This document shows positions 27,225 through 35,078 of a DNA stretch of 64,000 nt, piece by piece. The notes below the pieces were generated by a model. The model searched no databases. It saw only the letters and a list, made by a program, of their open reading frames with translations, and had not been told where the DNA came from. The position numbers and the translations under genes were made by a program. How positions within the stretch are numbered: the stretch's first letter is position 1; the number at the start of each line of letters is the position of its first letter. Origin of the DNA: Paractinoplanes polyasparticus (lineage in GTDB: Bacteria; Actinomycetota; Actinomycetes; Mycobacteriales; Micromonosporaceae); NCBI RefSeq assembly GCF_019710575.1, contig NZ_JAHWFK010000004.1, positions 1 through 64,000 of the forward strand. Direction: 5' to 3'.

Positions 27225-27553
27225 CAGCACGGTGCTGGGCCGGCCCATTTCCGGACCGCACACGCTGCCGGAGCTCATCGCGCCCGGACCGGTGACGGCC
27301 CAGACCGGTGACGGCCCCTACTGCCGCAGCGACCTGAGTGCGGGAGAGTGCTGATCTCGTCAGCGTCGAGGTGCTCCTACACGGGTCCCGCCACGAAAAC
27401 CGACGGGCAACGCGCCGCCAGCACACGAGTACGCTCCGCATCCTGTCTGCGGCGAATCCGGATGTCTGCCCGACGCTGGGCTTTCATGCCACCGGTGAAC
27501 GGTTTCCGTACGGCGTAATTGCGACCTCTGACGCAACTCTTTGCGCCGCCGGA
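27225..27553. other. Stretch without recognisable gene
   Basis: This 329-bp region holds no convincing coding frame. A short direct repeat (gaccggtgacggccc, copies ending near 27301 and 27317) is the only structure I noticed. Confidence 0.4.
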
Positions 27554-27940
27554 TCAGGGGTTGCCCTCCCGCTGCCGCCGAAGCCTTCGCGGCGCGGCGG
27601 CGTCGCCGGTTTCAGCCACTGAGCTGGATCTCGCCGACGGAGTCGACGCCAATTCCCCGGTGAACAATGCACACCCAAAGACGATGAACGCGGCTGCCAT
27701 CGACCAAGCCATGGCTGCTGCGTAGCCGCGCACCTTGAGGAAGACGTGTAGCAGCCCAGCCAGGCCGGGACCAAGCACGACCTCCTCCCAGGTCACCGAG
27801 GCTGCCCAGCCTCGGCGCCGGCCCGCCCGCCGACCGACCTGCGCTTCCACCTTCGAGACTGAGGGCTCCCCCAGTCCCAGGTGGACGTGAACCGGGCGAC
27901 GCCCAGCGGCGGCCATGGCTACGAGAAACTCACGCCGCAC
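27554..27940 (-). CDS. Possible small membrane-associated protein
   Basis: A weakly supported 128-residue frame. The central part, VTWEEVVLGPGLAGLLHVFLKVRGYAAAMAWSMAAAFIVFGCALFTG, has two amphipathic or hydrophobic stretches and reads like real protein, while the N-terminal 50 residues are basic and less convincing. GTG 27940 has GGGGAAG directly before it; ATG 27916 is an alternative. I do not recognise a family, and this could be the end of a decayed gene. Confidence 0.35.
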   Translation of the reverse strand: MRREFLVAMAAAGRRPVHVHLGLGEPSVSKVEAQVGRRAGRRRGWAASVTWEEVVLGPGLAGLLHVFLKVRGYAAAMAWSMAAAFIVFGCALFTGELASTPSARSSSVAETGDAAAPRRLRRQREGNP

Positions 27941-27986
27941 CTTCCCCTGACCGCGGTCGTCGGCGTGCGTGCCTGAGGCCTTCGGG

Positions 27987-28778
27987 TCATGGCAGCAGGC
28001 CGGCGAGCATCCGGTCCAACCCGAACTCGAACCAGGCATCGAGGTCGGTGCCGGGGCCGGTCCGGCCGGCCGCGGAGAGCCAGGGTCGCCGCTGGAGACT
28101 GCCGGTCGCTTCGAGCCAGCGACGGGTGGCCGAGCGCCACGCACGTGACTCGGCGCCGCGGTCGGCGCCGTCCGGGTCGCGGTCGATGAGCAGCGCCATA
28201 CCCTGCACGTAGCCGCTGAGGACGAGGTAGACCCGGAACGCGTCGGCCGGATCGAGACCGGCCTCGGCGAGCACCGCCACGACGCGGTCGACCATGGCCA
28301 GGACGGCGGGGCCGGTGGGTGGGCGGTCGGTGGCGAGGATCATCAGTAGCCAGGGATGCCGGCGGTACATGGCCCACTCCTCGTGGGCGAGCCGGCGCAG
28401 ATGCGCCCGAGGATCATCCGGCCGGGTCGCGGGCCGGGGGGTGCGCTCGGCGATGACGTGCTCGGCCATGGCGGCGTGCAGGCCGGCGCGGTTGCGCACC
28501 TGACGGTAGAGCAGATGGACCGGGAGGCCGGCGCGTGCGGCGAGGACCCGTACGGAGACGGCTTCCAGCCCGGCCTCGTCGGCGAGCATGACCGCCAGGG
28601 CGACCAGGCTCTCGGCGTCGTGCCGGGAAGCCGCAGGGATCACCCTCGGCCGACCGTCGTCACGGCGCCGGCGATAGGCACGGGCCTGGCAGCGGCGCGC
28701 GCAATATCGCCGGGGCCGCCCCCAGCCGTCGCCCGCGGGGAGGTCGCCTCCGCACTCGGCACACCCGATGATCGGCAC
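27987..28778 (-). CDS. TetR-family regulator with N-terminal zinc-finger-like module
   Basis: A 263-residue protein with an unusual N-terminus: CAECGGDLP...GRPRRYCARRCQARAYRRRR (residues 6-39). Four cysteines spaced CxxC and CxxxC in a basic context look like a small zinc-binding ribbon. A TetR HTH follows (about residues 65-95, VRVLAARAGLPVHLLYRQVRN), then a TetR_C_1-type effector domain (WAMYRRHPWLLMIL...). Start is GTG 28778, with GGAGG abutting it. It is divergent from a DUF418 membrane protein gene, with an 11-bp-armed inverted repeat between them. Confidence 0.82.
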   Translation of the reverse strand: MPIIGCAECGGDLPAGDGWGRPRRYCARRCQARAYRRRRDDGRPRVIPAASRHDAESLVALAVMLADEAGLEAVSVRVLAARAGLPVHLLYRQVRNRAGLHAAMAEHVIAERTPRPATRPDDPRAHLRRLAHEEWAMYRRHPWLLMILATDRPPTGPAVLAMVDRVVAVLAEAGLDPADAFRVYLVLSGYVQGMALLIDRDPDGADRGAESRAWRSATRRWLEATGSLQRRPWLSAAGRTGPGTDLDAWFEFGLDRMLAGLLP

Positions 28779-28786
28779 CTCCGCTG

Positions 28787-28818
28787 ACTTTCGTCACGAC
28801 AGATCGTGTGACGAAAGT
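28787..28818. promoter_or_regulatory. 11-bp inverted repeat, probable operator
   Basis: ACTTTCGTCAC (28787-28797) and GTGACGAAAGT (28808-28818) are exact reverse complements separated by 10 bp. The site begins 9 bp upstream of the TetR-type start and 38 bp before the DUF418 gene, as expected for an operator serving both divergent genes. Confidence 0.85.
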
Positions 28819-28856
28819 ACTCCACGGCGGCAACGTCGGCCACGAGTCTTGCTCCT

Positions 28857-30008
28857 ATGAGACCGTCATCGATCGGAACCACTGTCGACAGTGCACGGAT
28901 CGCCGTGGTGGACGGGTTGCGGGGCAGCGCGCTGCTGCTCATCCTGCTGGTGAACATCGCGTTCTTCAGCTCCGGGTTCCCGTTCCATCTGGTCGAGGAT
29001 CCGTCGCACGGCACATTGGACCGCCTCGTCGCCGGCGCGGTCGAGCTGCTGTTCGCCATGAAGGCGTACCTGCTGTTCTCGTTCCTGTTCGGCTACAGCT
29101 TCACCCTGCAGCTCGACTCGGCCGCCCGGCGCGGCACGGCGTTCGTGCCGTCGTTCCTGCGGCGGCTGGCCGGGCTGTTCATCCTCGGCGCCCTGCACGC
29201 GGTGCTGCTCTTCCACGGCGACATCCTCACCACGTACGCGGTGCTTGGTCTTGCCTTGCCGGCGGTCCGGCGGATCTCGTCCCGCACGGCGCTGATGGTG
29301 GCGGCGACGATCGTGGGGGTGATGGGGTTCGCGGTCGGGGTAGCCGCCGTCCTCGACGTCGCCCTGATCGCGGACGGGGCGGTGGAGGCCGGCGCGCGCT
29401 CGACCCTGGCTCTGCAGGGCGGGTTCGGTGACGTCGTCGTGGAGCATCTGCGCTCGATGCCGGCCATGCTCGGAGGGCTCGCCGTGCAGGGGCCCCTGGC
29501 GTTCGCCGCGTTCCTCGTCGGTCTCGCCGCCGGCAAGCACCGCCTGCTCGCCGACGTGCCCGCGCACCGTGATCTGCTGCGCCACTGCGAGCGCGCCGGC
29601 TATCCGATCGGGCTGGCCGGCGCGCTCATCTTCGCGGTCGGTGCCGGCACGGCCAACCTGACCGGCTTGATGGTCAGCATCATCACCGCGCCGTTCCTGG
29701 CCGCCGCGTACGCCGCGTCGCTGCTCCGGTTCTTCCAGCGGCGCACGCGGATCACTGACGTGGTGGCGCCGGCCGGACGGATGGCACTGACGAACTATCT
29801 CGCCCAGTCGCTGCTGTGCGTGCTTGTCTTCACCGGTGTGGGGCTGGGCCTGGCCGGCCGCACCTCACCGGCGGAGACACTGGCGATCGCGGTGATGATC
29901 TTCCTGGCCCAGCTGGCCGCCAGCGCCTGGTGGATGCGCCGATTCCGCTACGGCCCCGTCGAATGGGCGCTGCGCGCCTGGACCTACGGCGGGCGGAAAC
30001 TGAGGTGA
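28857..30008 (+). CDS. DUF418 family membrane protein
   Basis: A 383-residue polytopic membrane protein with about eight to ten helices. It begins IAVVDGLRGSALLLILLVNIAFF and ends with the DUF418 signature APAGRMALTNYLAQSLL...WWMRRFRYGPVEWALRAWTYG. It is related to YeiB-like acyltransferase-fold proteins of unknown function. The leader before the ATG has no ribosome-binding site, so leaderless translation is possible. It is probably repressed by the divergent TetR protein. The 130-bp gap to the convergent GH79 gene shows no clear hairpin. Confidence 0.87.
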   Translation: MRPSSIGTTVDSARIAVVDGLRGSALLLILLVNIAFFSSGFPFHLVEDPSHGTLDRLVAGAVELLFAMKAYLLFSFLFGYSFTLQLDSAARRGTAFVPSFLRRLAGLFILGALHAVLLFHGDILTTYAVLGLALPAVRRISSRTALMVAATIVGVMGFAVGVAAVLDVALIADGAVEAGARSTLALQGGFGDVVVEHLRSMPAMLGGLAVQGPLAFAAFLVGLAAGKHRLLADVPAHRDLLRHCERAGYPIGLAGALIFAVGAGTANLTGLMVSIITAPFLAAAYAASLLRFFQRRTRITDVVAPAGRMALTNYLAQSLLCVLVFTGVGLGLAGRTSPAETLAIAVMIFLAQLAASAWWMRRFRYGPVEWALRAWTYGGRKLR

Positions 30009-30138
30009 CCACGTGAACCACCCCGCCGGCAAAGATCAGCACCGGGCCGGCCGACGCGCGCACACCCGGCTTACAAGACATGGCGATGACGAGGATGCCG
30101 GTCTCCCGCGGGGATGAGCCGGGCGAGTCCGGCCGGGT

Positions 30139-31608
30139 TCAGCGGTCCAGGGTGATGACCGCCGCCGAGCCGGCGGTCAGCTGCAGGGACAGGGTGCCGC
30201 TCCGGACCGGCGCCCGGGTGGGCCGACCGGGACGGAGGCGACCGTCGCTGTCCACCGTCGCGCCCTGCACGGCCGTGTCCACGCCGGTGAGGCTGCTGCC
30301 GGTCATGGTGAGTACGTCGGCGCCGCGGTTGGCGCCGCCGACCGTGATGGACACGTCGACCGGGCCGGACGCGGGATCCTCCTTGCTGATCACCGCCAGA
30401 CGCAGCCGGCCGTCGTCGCCTCGTACCGCGTAGGCCGTGAGGTTGCGCTCGGTGGTGAGGGCGACCGGCAGGTAGCGGCCGGTGCCCAGCCGACGGGCCA
30501 TCCACAGGCCGTAGTAGATGGGCATCACCTGGTAGATCTGGGCCAGCTCACCGGCCTTGCCCGCGGCGCAGATCGGCGTGTAGAGCTGCCATTTGCCGTT
30601 CCAGATGGGTTGGTCGCAGACGCCGAGGCCGCCGTGGAAGTTGAGGCCCGCGACGCCCGCCCGGCCGAGCTGGAGGCTGTAGTCCAGTGCCCACAGCGCG
30701 GAGCCGTGCTTGTTGCTGACGCCGTCGATGCCGCCGCCCCAGGCCGAGTTGGTCTCGTCGAGGCGTAGCGGCTTGCCGAGTTCCTTGGCCGTGTCGAGGT
30801 TCGGCGTGATGGAACGCAGCTGGCTCGCGTACGTCTCGGGGGACAACAGACGAGCCATGGTGCCGGTCGGGTCCATCGCGTACTGGTGCAGCATCACCAG
30901 GCCGAGGCGGGGCTCGTCGCGGGCCAGGTTCGCGGCCCAGGCCGAGCTGGGCGAGGCGGCGTCCGGGCCCGCCAGCGGGATGGACGGGCCCACCGCGGCC
31001 GCGCAGGCCTGGAAGTCCTTGCGGTAGTCGGCGTACGCGAACCCGGCGGGCCGGAATCCCTTGCCGACCCACTGGTCGGGTTCGTTGCCGCATTCGGCCG
31101 CGACCAGCTTCCGGCCCAGCACCCTGGTCATCGTCCGGGCCTGGTCGGCGGCGTCGGCCGCGTCCCACCGGCCCATGTTGATGCCGACCTCGGTCTTCCA
31201 GCCCGTCTCGCCCAGGAATTCGTCGAGCCGCTCGATGTCCGAGCGGGTCACCACGTGCTGCAGCCAGTCGGGTTGCGGGCGGGGCAGCGCCTCGCCGTCG
31301 CGCAGCCAGATGCCGTCGCGGTCGAGGGTGTTGCCGGAGATGCGGACGTTGCTGGGGCCGAGGGTCTTGAACAGCTGGGCCAGGTTGCCCTTGCGGGCGT
31401 CCAGGTTGCCGATGCCGAGTTCGCGCATCTCGAACGACAGGCCGACGAGGTCGGCCGGCAGGCGTGCGCCCGGATTGGCGAGATCGACCGAGATGGCGGC
31501 GGTCGCCGCCGGGGCTGCCGCTGTAGGACCGGCGGTGATTCCGAGGGTGGCCAGCAGGGCCAGGCCTATGGCGGCGGCGCAGCTCGTGCGGAGGGTGCGG
31601 GTGCGCAT
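30139..31608 (-). CDS. Secreted GH79-type beta-glucuronidase
   Basis: A 489-residue protein with a signal peptide (to about residue 35). A TIM-barrel domain carries the acid/base glutamate in AAECGNEPDQW (about residue 175) and the candidate nucleophile in RLDETNSAWGGG (about residue 283). A C-terminal beta-sandwich follows (ERNLTAYAVRG...), as in the GH79 clan GH-A enzymes (heparanases, beta-glucuronidases). It should release glucuronic acid or 4-O-methylglucuronic acid from extracellular glycans. AGGAG precedes the ATG. It is divergent from the GH5 gene and shares a promoter region with one copy of the 16-bp operator. Confidence 0.8.
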   Translation of the reverse strand: MRTRTLRTSCAAAIGLALLATLGITAGPTAAAPAATAAISVDLANPGARLPADLVGLSFEMRELGIGNLDARKGNLAQLFKTLGPSNVRISGNTLDRDGIWLRDGEALPRPQPDWLQHVVTRSDIERLDEFLGETGWKTEVGINMGRWDAADAADQARTMTRVLGRKLVAAECGNEPDQWVGKGFRPAGFAYADYRKDFQACAAAVGPSIPLAGPDAASPSSAWAANLARDEPRLGLVMLHQYAMDPTGTMARLLSPETYASQLRSITPNLDTAKELGKPLRLDETNSAWGGGIDGVSNKHGSALWALDYSLQLGRAGVAGLNFHGGLGVCDQPIWNGKWQLYTPICAAGKAGELAQIYQVMPIYYGLWMARRLGTGRYLPVALTTERNLTAYAVRGDDGRLRLAVISKEDPASGPVDVSITVGGANRGADVLTMTGSSLTGVDTAVQGATVDSDGRLRPGRPTRAPVRSGTLSLQLTAGSAAVITLDR

Positions 31609-31687
31609 GTCAACTCCTGAGGGCGGGACATCGATGCCTGACAAAGTAACGCCCATGACACGGATGCGAAACCCCCATCTGTAAGCC

Positions 31688-31703
31688 GTCTACATATGTG
31701 GAC
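31688..31703. promoter_or_regulatory. IclR-type operator candidate, copy 1
   Basis: GTCTACATATGTGGAC is a near-palindrome (one unmatched pair), extended by a C/G pair on each side. It sits between the divergent GH79 (start 31608) and GH5 (start 31786) genes. The same 16-bp element recurs at 40503, 42355 and 43684, one copy lying next to the IclR gene. Confidence 0.8.
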
Positions 31704-31785
31704 GCGTCTTGACGCCCCGCGACGACCTCCCTAACATCGACCATCATCATTGGTAAGAGTACTTAACTATTCCCCCGGGACGGAC

Positions 31786-33228
31786 ATGAAACGACCCAGA
31801 GTGCGTACTCAGATCGCTGCCCTCACCACTGCCGGCCTGCTCGGCGCCGGGCTGGTCCTCACCAGCAGCGCCGACGCCGCGACCACGACCTTCGAAGCCG
31901 AATCGGCCGCCATCACGGCCGGTGTCGTCGAGTCCAACCACGCCGGGTTCACCGGCGCCGGCTTCGTCAACACCGACAACGCGGTCGGCAGCGCCGTGCA
32001 GTGGTCCCCCCAGGCCACCGCCGGAACCGCCACCCTGCGCTTCCGCTTCGCCAACGGCACCGCCGTCAACCGGCCGATGCGCATCACCGTCAACGGCGCC
32101 GTGGTCAACCAGGCCCTCGCCTTCAACGGCACCGGCGCCTGGACGTCGTGGCAGGAAGCCACCGTCACCGCCACCCTCAAGGCCGGCGCGAACACCATCC
32201 TGGCCACCTCCACGACCGCGGCCGGCGGCCCCAACCTCGACCGGCTGACCGTCGTCGACGGCGCCACCACTCCCCCGCCCACCAACGGCACCCCGGTCGC
32301 CGTCAACGGCCAGCTGCGCGTGTGCGGCGTCAAACTTTGCAACCAGTACGGCCGTCCGATCCAGCTGCGCGGCATGAGCACGCACGGTCTGCAGTGGTAT
32401 CCCAACTGCGTCAACAACGCCTCGCTGGACGCTCTCGCCGGTGACTGGCAGGCCGACCACCTGCGCCTGTCGATGTACATCCAGGAGGGTGGCTACGAGA
32501 CCAACCCGCGCCTGTTCACCGACCGCATGCACGCCCTGATCGAGCAGGTCAGCGCCCGCGGCATGTACGTCATCGTCGACTGGCACCAGCTCACGCCGGG
32601 CGACCCGAACTACAACCTCGAGCGGGCCCGCACCTTCTTCGCCGAGATCGCCCAGCGGCACGGCAACAAGCCCAACATCCTGTACGACGTGGCCAACGAG
32701 CCCAACGGCACGCCGTGGTCACGGATCAAGACGTACCACGAGGCGATCATCCCGACGATCCGCGCGGCCGACCCGGACGCGGTCATCCTGCTGGGCACCC
32801 ACGGCTGGGGCTCGCTGGGCGTCTCCGACGGCGGGAGCGAGACCGACGTCATCAACAACCCGGTGAACGCCACCAACATCATGTACACGTTCCACTTCTA
32901 CGCCGGCTCGCACGGCGCCGAATATCTGAACACGTTGTCGCGTGCGGCCGACCGGATCCCGGTGTTCGTCACCGAGTTCGGCACCCAGACGGCGTCCGGC
33001 GACGGGACGAACAACTTCACCCGCTCGCAGCAGTACCTGGACCTGATGGCCCAGAAGAAGATCAGCTGGACCAACTGGAACTACTCCGACGACAGCCGCT
33101 CGGGTGCGGTGTTCACCGCCGGCACCTGCCCGGGTGGCCCGTTCGCCGGAACCTCGCGGCTGAAGCCGGCCGGAGTCTGGATCCGCGACCACATCAAGAG
33201 CCCGGCGGACGACTTCCCCACGTCCTGA
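31786..33228 (+). CDS. Secreted GH5 glycoside hydrolase with CBM35-like domain
   Basis: A 480-residue secreted enzyme: signal peptide (about 1-32), a CBM35/CBM6-type beta-sandwich (about 33-155, starting TTFEAESAAI), a Pro/Thr linker and a GH5 barrel (about 175-470). The acid/base is in VANEPNG (about residue 304) and the nucleophile in VTEFGTQ (about residue 396), followed by WTNWNYSDD. The subfamily resembles bacterial cellulases (GH5_2-like), so an endo-beta-glucanase activity is plausible. Some CBM35 modules bind uronic acids, which suits this locus. The ATG follows GGGACGG. The operator copy lies 83 bp upstream. Confidence 0.88.
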   Translation: MKRPRVRTQIAALTTAGLLGAGLVLTSSADAATTTFEAESAAITAGVVESNHAGFTGAGFVNTDNAVGSAVQWSPQATAGTATLRFRFANGTAVNRPMRITVNGAVVNQALAFNGTGAWTSWQEATVTATLKAGANTILATSTTAAGGPNLDRLTVVDGATTPPPTNGTPVAVNGQLRVCGVKLCNQYGRPIQLRGMSTHGLQWYPNCVNNASLDALAGDWQADHLRLSMYIQEGGYETNPRLFTDRMHALIEQVSARGMYVIVDWHQLTPGDPNYNLERARTFFAEIAQRHGNKPNILYDVANEPNGTPWSRIKTYHEAIIPTIRAADPDAVILLGTHGWGSLGVSDGGSETDVINNPVNATNIMYTFHFYAGSHGAEYLNTLSRAADRIPVFVTEFGTQTASGDGTNNFTRSQQYLDLMAQKKISWTNWNYSDDSRSGAVFTAGTCPGGPFAGTSRLKPAGVWIRDHIKSPADDFPTS

Positions 33229-33238
33229 CGGGCGGCCG

Positions 33239-33278
33239 CCCTCCATGCCGTGCTCTCACCCGAGCAGGGCATGGAGGG
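33239..33278. terminator. Long interrupted hairpin between convergent genes
   Basis: CCCTCCATGCC (33239-33249) pairs with GGCATGGAGGG (33268-33278), and an inner TGCTC/GAGCA extends the stem past one G-G mismatch to a 6-base loop. It follows the GH5 stop by 10 bp and contains the stop codon of the opposing isomerase gene, so it may terminate both. Confidence 0.75.
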
Positions 33279-33999
33279 TGGCGGCGTCGGTCAGCACCTG
33301 TGCGGGGTCGTCGCCCGGCACGAACTCGAGGCCGGCGTACCGGTCGCCCGGCGCCTCGTCGGCCACCGCCAGCCAGACCGCCCACCGTCGGCGATGCGCC
33401 GCCAGCGGCAACCGGCTCCGGTCCGGGTTCCAGGCGAAGACGTGCAGGTTGGCCAGGTCCGGCAACAGAGCCCGCAGGTCGGCGGTGTTCTCCTCGACGG
33501 ACCGCTCGGGTTGCGGTTGCCACAGGCTGCGGACGCCGGACGGGCGCAGCTCCTCGAGCAGAGCGGCCGTCGAGGCGCGGGTGTCGGTCAGCGTATCGCG
33601 GTGGTACTCGAGCACCAGTCCGATTCCGCCGGCCAGCTCGGCCAGTCGCAGCGCGTCGTCGCGAACCCGGGCGCGGTAGGCGGCATCAGCGGCCGCGCTC
33701 CCCTGCCGGCCGGCCCAGACCCGGATCACCGGCGCGCCGAGCCGGGCGGCCGTGGCGACCACGGCCTCCGCGTCGTCGCTGTGCCCGAGCCGGTAGTACG
33801 AGCCGTAGGCCGAGACGGTGAGACCCGTCCGGGCGCTCAGAGCCGCGACTCGCTCCGCGGCGCTCAGATCGCCGTGCGGGACGTGGATGTCGCCGCCCCA
33901 CTCCACCTCGGTGAGCCCGGCTCGGGCGGCGACGGCCGCCACCCGCTCGGGGGTCAGCCCGCGCAGGGTCACCGAGAGCAGACCGGCCCGTACGGTCAT
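33256..33999 (-). CDS. Sugar phosphate isomerase/epimerase family protein
   Basis: A 247-residue TIM-barrel protein of the AP-endonuclease-2/xylose-isomerase-like superfamily. Metal-ligand candidates are seen in LTEVEWGGDIHVP (Glu), LVLEYHRDTLTD (Glu, His) and LHVFAW (His). It is last in the long operon beginning with the binding-protein gene at 40489, and its ATG overlaps the preceding stop by 4 bp. Role: probably an epimerase or isomerase step on a uronate-derived sugar. The exact substrate is not deducible. Confidence 0.8.
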   Translation of the reverse strand: MTVRAGLLSVTLRGLTPERVAAVAARAGLTEVEWGGDIHVPHGDLSAAERVAALSARTGLTVSAYGSYYRLGHSDDAEAVVATAARLGAPVIRVWAGRQGSAAADAAYRARVRDDALRLAELAGGIGLVLEYHRDTLTDTRASTAALLEELRPSGVRSLWQPQPERSVEENTADLRALLPDLANLHVFAWNPDRSRLPLAAHRRRWAVWLAVADEAPGDRYAGLEFVPGDDPAQVLTDAATLHALLG

Positions 34000-35078
34000 C
34001 GGACCGCGCCGAGGATGTCGGCGAACAGTCCCTGGCGCCAGGCCGGGGCCAGGCCGAGGTGATAGAGGCCAAGACCGGCGGCCCCCGCGTCCACGACCGC
34101 CCGGGCGTGGCGGAGGACTTCACGAGGCTCGGCTTCGGACACGACGGTGACGTAGGCGTCGACCGGTTTGCCGTACGCCGTCGCCGCTGCCACCACACCG
34201 GCCGCACCCAGCGGCCAGGCCGGAACGAGCAGAGCGTCGACGTCGGCGGCGGCCGTGGGCGTGAGCCCGGGTGACGGTCCGGTCGCCCACGGGTCCGGGC
34301 TGGCGTGCAGCCGGATGGGGGCGCCGGGCAGCACGGCCCGGACGGCCGCGAGCACTTCGGCCCGCAGCGCGTCGGTGTGCGCCTGGCGCACGGGCAGCAC
34401 GACGTCGTGGATCCGCTCCCGGCGCAGTCCGTCGATCACCTCGTCGTCGTCGACGCCGGCCTGCCGCCACGCCGCCCGGCACCAGCCGCAGCAGCAGACC
34501 GACAACACCTTCCGGCCGTGCGCGGTCCACGCGCCGGCGGTTTTCTCGTGGTGTCCCAGGTGGTCCACGCCCATCTGGCCGCAGGCCTCCAGCGAGACGG
34601 CATCGACCGGGGCGTCGCGCACGGCCTCGGCGGCCAGGGTGGCCGCGTACCGGCGTACCTCCGGGCCGGCCGGGCAGAGCGCGTACGGGTAGAGCTCGCC
34701 GAAGCAGTTGACCACCGCCACATCCTGGTGGACGGCGCCGATCCGGGTGCTGTGGGTCAGCACGATCCAGGCCGTGACCCGTAATCCGTTGTCCTGCAGC
34801 ACCCGGGCGGCGGCGCCGAAGGGGTCCGGTTCACCCATCCAATCGGCGGCGGCCGCCCACAGCCGCTTCCCGGCCCAGGCTTCGGGCCGGATCGGGCGGT
34901 ACAGCGCCGCATGGCGCGCGTCCACCGTGCGCCGGGCCGGGTGCAGCGGGGTCGCGGCCCTCGTGCTGTGGTAGGCCGCGGCCAGTGTGACGGTGTCCAT
35001 CCCTGCCTTGCGGACGCGCGCCGGGAAGTCCGGGTCGCCGAGCACGTCCCAGGGATAGGCGTGCCCGGCGGCGTTCAC
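33996..35078 (-). CDS. Unknown barrel-like protein with CCxC motif in glucarate operon
   Basis: About 360 residues, without signal peptide or membrane segment. Visible landmarks are GMDTVTLAAAYHSTRAATP, WIVLTHSTRIG, NCFGELYPYALCPAGPEVR, VSLEACGQMGVDHLGHHEK, the cysteine-rich SVCCCGWCRAAW (about residues 190-201) and a late GAAGLGLYHLGLAP. The order of strands and helices and the substrate-like His/Glu clusters suggest a TIM-barrel hydrolase or lyase. The CCxC element and HH pair could bind a metal. It is embedded between glucarate dehydratase and an isomerase with 4-bp overlaps, so it probably belongs to the same pathway. The family is not recognised. Confidence 0.7.
   Translation of the reverse strand: MNAAGHAYPWDVLGDPDFPARVRKAGMDTVTLAAAYHSTRAATPLHPARRTVDARHAALYRPIRPEAWAGKRLWAAAADWMGEPDPFGAAARVLQDNGLRVTAWIVLTHSTRIGAVHQDVAVVNCFGELYPYALCPAGPEVRRYAATLAAEAVRDAPVDAVSLEACGQMGVDHLGHHEKTAGAWTAHGRKVLSVCCCGWCRAAWRQAGVDDDEVIDGLRRERIHDVVLPVRQAHTDALRAEVLAAVRAVLPGAPIRLHASPDPWATGPSPGLTPTAAADVDALLVPAWPLGAAGVVAAATAYGKPVDAYVTVVSEAEPREVLRHARAVVDAGAAGLGLYHLGLAPAWRQGLFADILGAVR

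Noticed and set aside
32715..33821. Forward frame running out of the GH5 gene into the next gene
   Set aside because: It is an alternative-frame shadow crossing two good genes and a terminator hairpin; its translation is Arg/Gly/Pro-rich noise.
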